Source of the DNA: Bifidobacteriaceae bacterium
Lineage (GTDB): Bacteria; Actinomycetota; Actinomycetes; Actinomycetales; Bifidobacteriaceae
NCBI GenBank assembly: GCA_030530905.1
Contig: JAUMUB010000070.1
Coordinates: 1-5,443, forward strand
Length of the DNA: 5,443 bases
Direction of reading: 5' to 3'
Shown here: piece after piece, positions 1-5,443 of the stretch
Layout: every line of letters begins with the position of its first letter
How positions within the stretch are numbered: position 1 is the stretch's first letter
Notes under the pieces: model-generated
Told to the model about the DNA's origin: nothing
Databases searched by the model: none
The model's input: the letters and a program-made list of their open reading frames with translations, nothing else
Program-made: the position numbers and the translations under genes

Positions 1-935
1 CTAAGCACATTATGTGCCTGCGTTTTAACATTAGATGAGTATATTTTTACGCGCGAACGCTGTGATTCTTGCATATTACGTGCGCGAGTAATATTACGTA
101 CAACCTTACGCATACGCCACACACCTTGCAAATCTTTACGAACCGTATCAGGAATATTTACGGTTGTGCCAGGAGCTTCAACCCAATGCACTGGGAACTC
201 ATACATGTTCTTACCAAGCACTTGGGCTAACACTAGCAACTCAGTATCAAAGAACCATTCATTATCTTGCACCTGAGGTAACAACTCATCTGCAACCTCC
301 TTACGCATTGCTTTAAAACCGCATTGTGCATCAAAGAACTGCGCGCGAAGCATGGTTTGCAATATCATGTTGTATCCAACAGAGCAGATCTCACGTTTTG
401 CTGATCGCGTAACATCAGAGTCGTCAAATAATCTGCATCCAAATGAAACATCTGCCCCACCGTACAATAATGAGCCAATCAAACTGTAAGTATGCTGAAT
501 ATCGGTTGCAAGATCAACATCCATGTAAGAGACCACTTGAGCTTTTGAATCTGACCATGATAGTTTTAACGCAAGGCCACGCCCTTTACGATTGCAGTGC
601 ACTGCACGAACGTAATCAGGATATTCTTGTGATAATTCCTGAGCAATCGCCCAAGTTGCGTCTGTACTAGCATTATCAACTACGACAATATTCCACGTAA
701 AAGCCCAGTTGTTTTGCTGCTGTGAACTTAATAAATAATTGAGTAAAGTTGTGACACTAGCACGTAACTGATCCTGCTCATTATAAACAGGAATCATTAT
801 GTCAGCATCCACTTTTTGAGCCAATCCTGCGCGCACGTCAATACGTGCACCTTGAAGGGATGCGTTTTGAATCATTTTTTCATATGCACTTGTTGTAGCA
901 TTTGCATTTTCAGTAGAGTTATATAAAGTGTTCAT
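1..935 (-). CDS. DPM1-like family 2 glycosyltransferase, C-terminus beyond left edge
   Basis: Probable polyprenyl-phosphate sugar transferase (dolichyl-phosphate glucose/mannose synthase-like GT2), which would move a nucleotide-activated sugar onto a lipid phosphate at the inner face of the membrane. 311 codons are open without a stop. Seen in order: IPVYNEQ (48-54), VVVDNASTDAT (84-94), KGRGLAL (117-123), the metal-binding DxD as MDVD (138-141), DAQCGFKAMR (202-211) and NEWFFDTELL (225-234). The R..KRE..S.GYN stretch before DAQCGFKA is typical of this subfamily, which supports the call over a generic GT2. The first 40 residues are a polar extension before the catalytic fold. The catalytic part ends near residue 275, yet the frame continues at least 36 residues with a basic segment, so a C-terminal extension, GtrA-like or other membrane domain may follow; that is inference. 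The ATG at 933-935 has no clear Shine-Dalgarno sequence. The acceptor and sugar cannot be read from the sequence. Confidence 0.88.
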   Translation of the reverse strand, partial: MNTLYNSTENANATTSAYEKMIQNASLQGARIDVRAGLAQKVDADIMIPVYNEQDQLRASVTTLLNYLLSSQQQNNWAFTWNIVVVDNASTDATWAIAQELSQEYPDYVRAVHCNRKGRGLALKLSWSDSKAQVVSYMDVDLATDIQHTYSLIGSLLYGGADVSFGCRLFDDSDVTRSAKREICSVGYNMILQTMLRAQFFDAQCGFKAMRKEVADELLPQVQDNEWFFDTELLVLAQVLGKNMYEFPVHWVEAPGTTVNIPDTVRKDLQGVWRMRKVVRNITRARNMQESQRSRVKIYSSNVKTQAHNVL

Positions 936-940
936 ATCTA

Positions 941-969
941 AGATTAAACAGGCTAAAACACAAGATAAA
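941..969 (-). promoter_or_regulatory. Weak candidate promoter giving a leaderless mRNA
   Basis: On the minus strand TTTATC (964-969) and TAATCT (941-946) are separated by 17 bases. The A of the ATG at 935 lies six bases after the -10 hexamer, about where transcription would begin, and no Shine-Dalgarno sequence precedes this ATG. Leaderless messages are common in actinobacteria. Each hexamer matches only three of six consensus bases, so this is tentative. The rest of the 135-base spacer (936-1070) shows no gene and no convincing terminator for the upstream channel gene. Confidence 0.22.
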
Positions 970-1070
970 CTTTGTTTGCGCCTATGAAATGCATAAATAT
1001 TTTGGAAAAGAACATGAATACTTCCTGAATAAAAGCTTAAAACGACACACGCTCTACTTTTTTAAATTTA

Positions 1071-1853
1071 TTATGACTGCTTAGGCTTCAAATCAGCAAT
1101 ATTGCCAACCTCATTACCTGCATCATCAATAATTTTACGTGATCGGCTGTGAAAACGTAAACGACCTACAGTTCTAAATTCGCCAGGCAAATAGCTATGC
1201 TTACGTTCTAAAGCACCAGGCACAATAAAATTAAACTTTACAGATAGCAAGCGCAAAGCCACAATAACCGCAACAATAAGCAAGTCTAAAATAATCTCTT
1301 CTTCTAAATTAATTGACCCTACTGCCGCACTTTTACAAACAAACACAGTACACACGCTACCAATTGCAGACGGCACCACATACCAATGCTTATCACGCAA
1401 AGCAAAAGGAACTTCATTAAGTAACATATCTCGTATGAAACCGCCACCCATAGCAGTGAATAAACCCATAAAAACAGCATTCTGACCAGAAGTATGAAAA
1501 AGCATTGCTTTCGACGTGCCTATTACAGAAAATAATGCGAGCGCTAAAGCATCTAGAGACAACATCGTCCATTTAAGACGATCAACCTCTGGATGAATAA
1601 TTGCTACAGCAACACCTGATGCTAACGCCACGCACACAAACCAGCGGTCAGAAATGCCAATGGGCGGAAGCGCGCCCAACATGACGTCACGTATAATACC
1701 ACCGCCAAGAGCGGTAAGCCATGCGGTGACAATAATAGCGATAAGATCGTATCCTTTTCGAACAGCCGCTAAGCCTCCAACCATGCCAGCACAAAAGGTT
1801 GCAACATATTCTATGAGTAGTAAAAAGTTATTACTTTCTAATGCAATACCCAT
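1071..1853 (-). CDS. TRIC/UPF0126-family trimeric cation channel protein
   Basis: Membrane protein of the UPF0126 (YicG-like) family, the prokaryotic relatives of TRIC channels, which form homotrimers with a K+-permeable pore in each subunit. The 260-residue product carries the two family repeats: GGGIIRD at 50-56 and GGGFIRD at 136-142, each followed by a short loop with a proline (LPP, VPF). About seven hydrophobic segments are visible (roughly 10-31, 37-54, 71-87, 97-118, 126-145, 157-175, 187-204). A charged, non-membrane tail of about 50 residues follows (211-260), making the protein longer than the usual 200-215 residues. I chose the ATG at 1851-1853 because AGGAGAG sits five bases upstream; in-frame ATGs at 1868 and 1937 lack such a site, and the one at 1937 lies inside a likely -10 box. 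The physiological role in bacteria is unsettled. It sits between two glycosyltransferase genes on the same strand, with 135-base spacers on both sides. Confidence 0.92.
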   Translation of the reverse strand: MGIALESNNFLLLIEYVATFCAGMVGGLAAVRKGYDLIAIIVTAWLTALGGGIIRDVMLGALPPIGISDRWFVCVALASGVAVAIIHPEVDRLKWTMLSLDALALALFSVIGTSKAMLFHTSGQNAVFMGLFTAMGGGFIRDMLLNEVPFALRDKHWYVVPSAIGSVCTVFVCKSAAVGSINLEEEIILDLLIVAVIVALRLLSVKFNFIVPGALERKHSYLPGEFRTVGRLRFHSRSRKIIDDAGNEVGNIADLKPKQS

Positions 1854-1936
1854 TATTTCTCTCCTCATGAATACGATTTCCGTGTTTAAACTTATGTTAG
1901 AACAAGAACGCAATACTAAAGTTTTAAAATAACGCA

Positions 1937-1966
1937 ATATTACAACAAAACACTGCGCATTGTAAA
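1937..1966 (-). promoter_or_regulatory. Candidate promoter for the TRIC-family gene
   Basis: On the minus strand TTTACA (1961-1966, five of six consensus bases) is followed after 18 bases by TAATAT (1937-1942, four of six). Transcription would begin near 1930 and leave a leader of about 77 bases before the ATG at 1853. It lies just downstream of the stop codon of the preceding glycosyltransferase, so the channel gene can probably be transcribed independently even if read-through also occurs; I see no intrinsic terminator between the two genes. Confidence 0.38.
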
Positions 1967-1988
1967 CACTAATACTGCCAATATTTAC

Positions 1989-2771
1989 TTAGAATAACTT
2001 CCAACCCCATTTATTAAAAAACTTAACCATTGACTGCAAGAATACTATAAATAAACGCCTACTTTTATGAGCACCCTTTTCATACATATGTATAACAGTT
2101 TCAAAAGGCGTATACACAATCCTATATCCTGACTTGCCAAAACGCATGCACAAATCGTTATCCTCAAAATACATGAAGAACCGCTCGTCAAAACCACCCA
2201 CTTCAACAAATTTATCACGGTTAACAAACATAAAACAGCCCGAACCCATAGCAATATCAGTGGTTTTATCATCTGGTAAATTACGGCACTCATACCTGCT
2301 CAAACGCTTATCGAACAGTTTTTTAACAAACTTAAATGGAATAAAACGAAGCATATAATCAAACACGTCAAGGCGCTCGCGAACCACATACTGCGTGCTG
2401 CCATCTTCATTAAGCACTTTAGGGCTTACTACAGCAATATTATTATCCTGCTTAATACGTTCGAATAGGCGATGTAGCACCTCTTGGCTGACAAGCACAT
2501 CTGGATTAAAAATAATTGCGTAAGTGGTGTTTGCATTATGTAGGATTTGGTTATGACCGTAGCCGAACCCTCGGTTTTCCTTGCCCTCATGAACGCTGAT
2601 AAAAGGTTGATATGTTCTGAGCTTTTGAACGTATGTAGGGTCGGAATTATTGTCATAAATGTGAACATCATACAAACTATTGTTGCCAATTTGATTTTGC
2701 AAGTTATCAAGCACTTCAAATATGTGCACGCTATTGTGTGTAACAATAGAAATAGTAACTGCTTCTTGCAT
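1989..2771 (-). CDS. Family 2 glycosyltransferase, rhamnosyltransferase-like
   Basis: Cytoplasmic GT-A fold sugar transferase of the WcaE/RfbF-like GT2 branch, the kind that adds rhamnose or another sugar during synthesis of surface polysaccharides; acceptor and donor cannot be deduced. The 260-residue protein has SIVTHNS (8-14), YDNNSD (39-44), the ENRGFGYGHN loop (65-74), NPDV in the metal/nucleotide-binding DxD position (89-92) and the acceptor-side GGFDERFFMYFEDNDLC motif (192-208) with the likely catalytic base in EDND, then a conserved-looking His228. The C-terminus (about 238-260) is basic and aromatic and may associate with the membrane. The ATG at 2769-2771 is preferred over one at 2795 because AAGGAG lies seven bases before it. 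A hand count over 2041-2580 gives about 39% G+C, in keeping with the A+T-rich window and not by itself a sign of transfer. The upstream ilvE gene ends in a terminator, so this gene probably begins a new transcript. Confidence 0.9.
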   Translation of the reverse strand: MQEAVTISIVTHNSVHIFEVLDNLQNQIGNNSLYDVHIYDNNSDPTYVQKLRTYQPFISVHEGKENRGFGYGHNQILHNANTTYAIIFNPDVLVSQEVLHRLFERIKQDNNIAVVSPKVLNEDGSTQYVVRERLDVFDYMLRFIPFKFVKKLFDKRLSRYECRNLPDDKTTDIAMGSGCFMFVNRDKFVEVGGFDERFFMYFEDNDLCMRFGKSGYRIVYTPFETVIHMYEKGAHKSRRLFIVFLQSMVKFFNKWGWKLF

Positions 2772-2810
2772 GATTGTTCTCCTTACCTCTACCATAATAA
2801 GGCCACCTAT

Positions 2811-2839
2811 GAAATACGCTATTTTTCAAAGAACATCAA
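2811..2839 (-). promoter_or_regulatory. Weak candidate promoter for the rhamnosyltransferase-like gene
   Basis: On the minus strand TTGATG (2834-2839) and TATTTC (2811-2816) are spaced by 17 bases, giving a start near 2804 and a leader of about 33 bases that contains the AAGGAG site. A promoter is expected here because the ilvE terminator lies just upstream. The -10 match is poor (three of six), and a TATTAT closer to the gene lacks a matching -35, so the exact position is uncertain. Confidence 0.22.
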
Positions 2840-2902
2840 GTAGTTAATTATTCTGTTTTGTTTCTAGAATTCACTTTATTTTAAATATTGTTTATTCCAT
2901 AC

Positions 2903-2936
2903 AAAAAGGGAGCGAGCGTATGCTCACTCCCCTTTT
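2903..2936 (-). terminator. Intrinsic terminator of ilvE
   Basis: The minus-strand RNA folds into a 15-bp stem (arms 2922-2936 and 2903-2917) with the four-base loop AUAC. The core GAGC/GCUC and GGGAG/CUCCC pairs are bridged by a U-G wobble, a further G-U wobble follows, and the stem ends in an AAAA/UUUU run. It begins about 28 bases past the ilvE stop codon. Read on the plus strand the same bases give C-A and A-C mismatches in place of the wobbles, so the element is built for the minus-strand transcript. Confidence 0.88.
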
Positions 2937-2964
2937 AAAAATTTTATCGCCTTATATCATGCGA

Positions 2965-4092
2965 TTAGTCGCAGACTTTCCACATCCAATTATGAGTATC
3001 TTCAACCTCGCCTAATTGAATACCAAGAAGCTCATTGCGAAGCTGAACGGTTAAGTCACCACTATTACCGTCTGCAACCTGAACATCAAACTTATCAGAC
3101 TTAAAACGACCAATTGGCGTGATAATTGCTGCAGTACCGCAAGCAAACACTTCGGTAACCTCTCCAGAACGAATATCGTCTAATAATTCTTCTAAAGCAA
3201 TCATTTTCTCAACAACATCACGACCGTGATCTTTAGCAAGCTGAATAAGGGACTGACGTGTGATACCAGGAAGAATATTGCCAGTAAGTGATGGTGTTTC
3301 AAGATGACCATCCTTGTGAACGGCAAATACGTTCATACCGCCAAGCTCTTCCAAATACGTTTTTGTTGCAGCATCAACAAAGCAAACCTGCTCGCAGCCA
3401 TTATCAAAACCACGATACTCACCGACAAGTGAGGCAGCGTAATTACCGCCACACTTTGCAAAACCGGTACCTCCTGGACCAGTGCGGAACCACTGATCTT
3501 CAACCCAGATACTAACAGGCTTGACTCCACCTGGGAAATATGGGCCGGATGGAGATGCGATCACACAGTATTCCACTTCTTCAGGAGCTCGAACGCCTAA
3601 GAATGCTTCAGAAGCAAATAAAAATGGGCGCAAGTATAAAGTGTATTCACGGCGAGTAGGAACCCACTTGCGATCCTGCTCAACAATAGCAGCTACAGAG
3701 CCAAGAAAATCCTCAACAGGTAATTCTGGCAAATACATACGCTTTGCAGAATTTTGCATACGTTCTGCATTTGCATCTGGCCTAAACAACCATACAGAAC
3801 CGTCAGCATGATAATAAGCTTTTAATCCTTCAAAACACTCTTGAGCATAGTGCAGCACAGAAGCTCCAGGGTTTAAAGCAATTGGCGCGAATGGTTCAAC
3901 ACGGCGCTCTCCCCATCCTGAGGACTTCTTCCATGTAACTCGTGCCATGCTATCTGAGAAAATCTGACCAAATGCTGGCTTATCAATTAGCTCAGCACGC
4001 TTTTCGTCACTTACAACATTGTTGTTTGGTAACACATTAAACGTTTGTGCTAAAGCATGCAATTCTTGACTATCATGATGTGAATTATTCAT
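2965..4092 (-). CDS. ilvE: Branched-chain amino acid aminotransferase
   Basis: PLP enzyme of fold type IV that interconverts valine, leucine and isoleucine with their 2-oxo acids, using 2-oxoglutarate/glutamate; it performs the last step of branched-chain amino acid synthesis in the cytoplasm. The 375-residue product matches the long (class II, eukaryote/actinobacteria-like) BCAT form. Visible landmarks are YAQECFEGLKAY (82-93), YLRPFLFASE (153-162, with Arg155), the PLP-lysine motif FAKCGGNYAAS (211-221, Lys213), LEELGGMNVF (247-256, with Glu249 expected near the pyridine nitrogen), GITRQSLI (276-283) and the phosphate-binding CGTAA (318-322). No key residue is missing. The ATG at 4090-4092 is chosen because AAAGAG lies six bases upstream; an earlier in-frame ATG at 4134 overlaps the likely -10 box. 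No amino acid biosynthesis genes adjoin it: it sits between its own promoter and terminator as a single-gene unit. I see no leader peptide or T-box. Confidence 0.97.
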   Translation of the reverse strand: MNNSHHDSQELHALAQTFNVLPNNNVVSDEKRAELIDKPAFGQIFSDSMARVTWKKSSGWGERRVEPFAPIALNPGASVLHYAQECFEGLKAYYHADGSVWLFRPDANAERMQNSAKRMYLPELPVEDFLGSVAAIVEQDRKWVPTRREYTLYLRPFLFASEAFLGVRAPEEVEYCVIASPSGPYFPGGVKPVSIWVEDQWFRTGPGGTGFAKCGGNYAASLVGEYRGFDNGCEQVCFVDAATKTYLEELGGMNVFAVHKDGHLETPSLTGNILPGITRQSLIQLAKDHGRDVVEKMIALEELLDDIRSGEVTEVFACGTAAIITPIGRFKSDKFDVQVADGNSGDLTVQLRNELLGIQLGEVEDTHNWMWKVCD

Positions 4093-4129
4093 ATGTAACT
4101 CTTTACTATGTTGGGAATATTTGTATACT

Positions 4130-4157
4130 ACCATAGCAATTTACAAAAGTATTTCAA
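4130..4157 (-). promoter_or_regulatory. Candidate ilvE promoter
   Basis: On the minus strand TTGAAA (4152-4157, five of six consensus bases) is followed after 16 bases by TATGGT (4130-4135, four of six). Transcription would begin near 4123, leaving a leader of about 30 bases with the AAAGAG site. It lies directly downstream of the rplY terminator, as expected for an independent unit, and it argues against an ilvE start at 4134. Confidence 0.4.
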
Positions 4158-4187
4158 CAAAATTACATAATATGAACATAAAAAGAA

Positions 4188-4218
4188 AAAGCTCACAGAA
4201 AATAATTCTGTGAGCTTT
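4188..4218 (-). terminator. Intrinsic terminator of rplY
   Basis: A perfect 13-bp inverted repeat (4188-4200 and 4206-4218) with a five-base loop forms AAAGCUCACAGAA / UUCUGUGAGCUUU in the minus-strand RNA, followed at once by UUCUUUUUA. It starts 17 bases past the rplY stop codon and precedes the ilvE promoter, so the two genes form separate transcripts. Confidence 0.93.
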
Positions 4219-4235
4219 AACGAATACTTGTTTAA

Positions 4236-4856
4236 TTACTCAGCATCAGCTGGAGCTTCTTCTGCAGCTGCCTCTTCACCAGCGTTCTCTGCTGGAGCAG
4301 TGCTTTCAGTTGCATCAGCTGGAACAACAACGCTAACAACTGGTTCTTCAACATTCTCAAAGTTAAGTTCAACACCTTCAGGAAGCTTAACATCCTTAGC
4401 AAGAATCTTAGTACCATCAGTTAAGCCATCAACATCAATAACAATACGCTCTGGCAAGTTAGTAACATCAGCACGAACGTTTAATGTCTGCATATCAACG
4501 AATGCAACTGCAGCACCCTTTGGAGTACCTTCTGCGAATACTGGTACTTCAACATCAATCTTTTCGCCAGCCTTTACCTCATAGAAGTCAATATGTTCTA
4601 CGATGCGCTTTACTGGATGACGCTGTACGTCCTTAACAACAGCGGTGAACTTCTTACCGTCTACGGTTAAGTTGAACAAAGCGTTAGTACGACGAAGTGA
4701 CAAAGTAGCTTCACGCATTGGAAGAATAATAAAAGCTGGATCTTCACCACCTGCATAAATTGTTGCAGGAATCTTACCAGCTGCACGCAAGCGACGTGCT
4801 ACACCCTTACCAAATTCATTACGAACTTCAGCTTCAAGCTTGATTGTATCTGCCAT
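4236..4856 (-). CDS. rplY: 50S ribosomal protein L25, Ctc/TL5 long form
   Basis: Ribosomal protein that binds 5S rRNA in the central protuberance of the large subunit; the long form is also called general stress protein Ctc. The 206-residue product has the N-terminal L25 domain (about 1-95), with the opening EVRNEFGKGVARRLRAAGKIP (from residue 10), AVIY-like ATIYAGG (31-37) and the ending DVQRHPVKRIVEHIDFYEV (76-94). The C-terminal TL5-type beta domain follows (about 98-180), with LPERIVIDVDGL (134-145), then an Ala/Glu-rich acidic tail (181-206) common in long L25 proteins. The length fits the Ctc family rather than the short proteobacterial L25. The ATG at 4854-4856 has AGGAG six bases upstream. 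Its leader carries two small hairpins that could matter for translation. It is divergent from the plus-strand gene at 5191 and ends in a strong terminator. Confidence 0.97.
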   Translation of the reverse strand: MADTIKLEAEVRNEFGKGVARRLRAAGKIPATIYAGGEDPAFIILPMREATLSLRRTNALFNLTVDGKKFTAVVKDVQRHPVKRIVEHIDFYEVKAGEKIDVEVPVFAEGTPKGAAVAFVDMQTLNVRADVTNLPERIVIDVDGLTDGTKILAKDVKLPEGVELNFENVEEPVVSVVVPADATESTAPAENAGEEAAAEEAPADAE

Positions 4857-4866
4857 AATAATCTCC

Positions 4867-4882
4867 TAGTTTTTTTAAACTA
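4867..4882 (-). promoter_or_regulatory. A/U hairpin abutting the rplY ribosome binding site
   Basis: In the rplY mRNA, UAGUUU and AAACUA pair around an AAAA loop, and the last A of the stem is the first base of the AGGAG site (4863-4867). Six mostly A-U pairs are weak alone, so a regulatory role is speculative, but the placement could affect ribosome access. Confidence 0.35.
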
Positions 4883-4905
4883 CTAATGTATTTTTGTGTT
4901 GTTCT

Positions 4906-4921
4906 GGCGCGCCGACGCGCC
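4906..4921 (-). promoter_or_regulatory. G/C-rich hairpin in the rplY leader
   Basis: GGCGCG and CGCGCC pair around a four-base loop (UCGG in the rplY mRNA), forming a six-pair all-G/C stem in an otherwise A+T-rich leader, about 50 bases upstream of the start codon. No U-run follows on either strand, so it is not a terminator. A leader regulatory or mRNA-stabilising element is possible. Confidence 0.4.
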
Positions 4922-4965
4922 AATAAGAACATCTCTAGGATGATTATCAGCTCAGTCGATTACGG

Positions 4966-4993
4966 ATTTTACTCCCTCGCCAAAGCGCAGCAA
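4966..4993 (-). promoter_or_regulatory. Weak candidate rplY promoter
   Basis: On the minus strand TTGCTG (4988-4993) and TAAAAT (4966-4971, five of six consensus bases) are spaced by 16 bases. Transcription near 4959 would give a leader of about 100 bases containing both hairpins. The -35 match is poor, and the TATAAT at 5030-5035 is an alternative. Confidence 0.28.
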
Positions 4994-5010
4994 ATAAGAC
5001 TATGCTTATT
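4993..5010. repeat. Inverted repeat AATAAG-N6-CTTATT, possible operator
   Basis: Two perfect six-base half sites are separated by six bases (4993-4998 and 5005-5010), centred in the divergent spacer. The right half overlaps the -35 of the candidate plus-strand promoter and the left edge touches the candidate rplY -35. That position suits a repressor site, but an A/T-rich dyad this short can occur by chance, and no regulator gene is in view. Confidence 0.3.
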
Positions 5011-5037
5011 CACCAAAGCAACCTGAACAATTATACT
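5009..5037 (+). promoter_or_regulatory. Candidate promoter for the right-edge gene
   Basis: TTCACC (5009-5014, four of six consensus bases) and TATACT (5032-5037, five of six) are spaced by 17 bases. Transcription near 5044 would give a leader of about 147 bases before the GTG at 5191. Confidence 0.38.
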
Positions 5038-5190
5038 AGAACTTACGACAAAATTCTGATTGTTCCTTAAACTCATTGCTCAACAGCCTATTATGCTACT
5101 ATTTCTACCTACTTTTCATCCTACACACATAAGACTTTAGGTATGATTATGATTAGTTAACGTAATTGTATTATTTTTCAAGGAGACATA

Positions 5191-5443
5191 GTGACTGTTT
5201 TACATACTTTAAAACAACATCTTTCTCAAACATTTCAGTCTATTAAACCTTCTCAGAAAGAAGATATTGAAGAAGTAAGCGTTGAAAAAGATGAATCAGT
5301 AAAACAGACCATTAAAACAAATTTGCTTCCAAACACTACTCAATGGGGCGAAGGCTTTTCAACAACAACCTTTATAGATCCTTCAACACAGTTATTAACT
5401 AGCACAACCGCTGGTATTGACCCAATTCCTGATAGCACCACCA
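5191..5443 (+). CDS. N-terminal fragment, possibly an acyl-CoA ligase; identity uncertain
   Basis: An open frame of 84 codons starts at GTG 5191 and runs off the right edge. A strong AAGGAG (5180-5185) lies five bases upstream and there is no in-frame ATG, so GTG is the likely start. The visible part is polar and has no signal peptide or membrane segment. Residues 1-45 are Lys/Glu/Gln-rich and probably flexible. Residues 50-84 (TQWGEGFSTTTFIDP near the start, PIPDSTT at the end) look like the lead-in to a folded domain. Together with memory of rplY neighbourhoods in bifidobacteria, this suggests a long-chain fatty acid-CoA ligase (AMP-binding family), whose ATP-binding motifs would all lie outside the window. 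That name is inference only; the coding call itself is well supported. Confidence 0.75.
   Translation, partial: MTVLHTLKQHLSQTFQSIKPSQKEDIEEVSVEKDESVKQTIKTNLLPNTTQWGEGFSTTTFIDPSTQLLTSTTAGIDPIPDSTT

Larger units (their letters stand above)
4857..5190. other. Divergent intergenic region between rplY and the right-edge gene
   Basis: This 334-base spacer carries no convincing gene or tRNA. It holds the rplY leader (two hairpins and the ribosome binding site), a weak rplY promoter near 4966-4993, a better plus-strand promoter at 5009-5037, an inverted repeat at 4993-5010, and the AAGGAG site of the right-edge gene at 5180-5185. A perfect TATAAT on the minus strand (5030-5035) lacks a -35 partner but could be a second rplY start. 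Tandem TATGAT hexamers at 5142-5153 on the plus strand could be an alternative -10, again without a clear -35. Confidence 0.7.

Noticed and set aside
443..670. A 75-codon plus-strand open frame opposite the DPM1-like transferase
   Set aside because: The minus-strand frame carries all GT2 motifs across this stretch; the plus-strand product resembles nothing and lacks a ribosome binding site.
1654..1932. A 92-codon plus-strand open frame opposite the TRIC gene
   Set aside because: It overlaps the conserved first GGG-IRD repeat of the real gene on the other strand, and no promoter or ribosome binding site supports it.
1854..1937. N-terminal extension of the TRIC protein by 28 residues
   Set aside because: The upstream ATG lies in a likely -10 box and has no Shine-Dalgarno site, whereas the ATG at 1853 has AGGAGAG.
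4093..4134. N-terminal extension of IlvE by 14 residues
   Set aside because: Its ATG overlaps the candidate -10 hexamer, and AAAGAG favours the ATG at 4092.
4210..4584. A 124-codon open frame on the plus strand opposite rplY, rich in Ser, Ala and Thr
   Set aside because: It is the antisense shadow of the Ala/Glu-rich L25 tail, has no ribosome binding site, and starts inside the rplY terminator hairpin.
4906..4921. The G/C-rich hairpin as a terminator of either divergent gene
   Set aside because: No U-run follows on either strand and it lies upstream of both genes.
1..5443. Mobile elements, CRISPR arrays, tRNA or rRNA genes, defence systems
   Set aside because: No transposase or integrase motifs, regularly spaced direct repeats, cloverleaf folds or rRNA-like stretches were seen on either strand by eye.

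Overview
This window looks like ordinary chromosomal DNA from a low-GC member of the Bifidobacteriaceae (Gardnerella-like, or a low-GC Bifidobacterium). The guess rests on the actinobacterial-type branched-chain aminotransferase, the long Ctc-type ribosomal protein L25 with an acidic tail, A+T-rich spacers, and strong AAGGAG/AGGAG ribosome binding sites on most genes. The genus is an inference from protein character, not proven by the sequence.

Layout: five genes are read on the minus strand and one on the plus strand at the right edge. Reading the minus strand from right to left: rplY (L25/Ctc, 4236-4856) ends in a strong intrinsic terminator. ilvE (2965-4092) has its own likely promoter and its own terminator. 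A family 2 glycosyltransferase of the rhamnosyltransferase-like type follows (1989-2771), then a TRIC/UPF0126 cation-channel protein (1071-1853), then a DPM1-like family 2 glycosyltransferase (from 935, running off the left edge). On the plus strand, a gene starting with GTG at 5191 runs off the right edge; it may be the N-terminus of an acyl-CoA ligase, but only 84 codons are visible and none is diagnostic.

rplY and the right-edge gene diverge from a 334-base spacer that holds candidate promoters for both, a 6-bp inverted repeat next to the plus-strand promoter, and two small hairpins in the rplY leader, one touching the ribosome binding site.

The genes do not form one pathway. L25 serves translation, IlvE serves valine/leucine/isoleucine metabolism, and the two glycosyltransferases plausibly act on cell-surface glycans or lipid-linked sugars at the membrane, with a membrane channel gene between them. 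Terminators isolate rplY and ilvE from each other and from the glycosyltransferase/TRIC group. The latter three are separated by 135-base spacers and may be transcribed separately or together. I see no mobile element, tRNA, rRNA, CRISPR array or clearly novel system. The points most worth checking are the rplY leader structures, the unseen C-terminus of the left-edge glycosyltransferase, and the identity of the right-edge gene.
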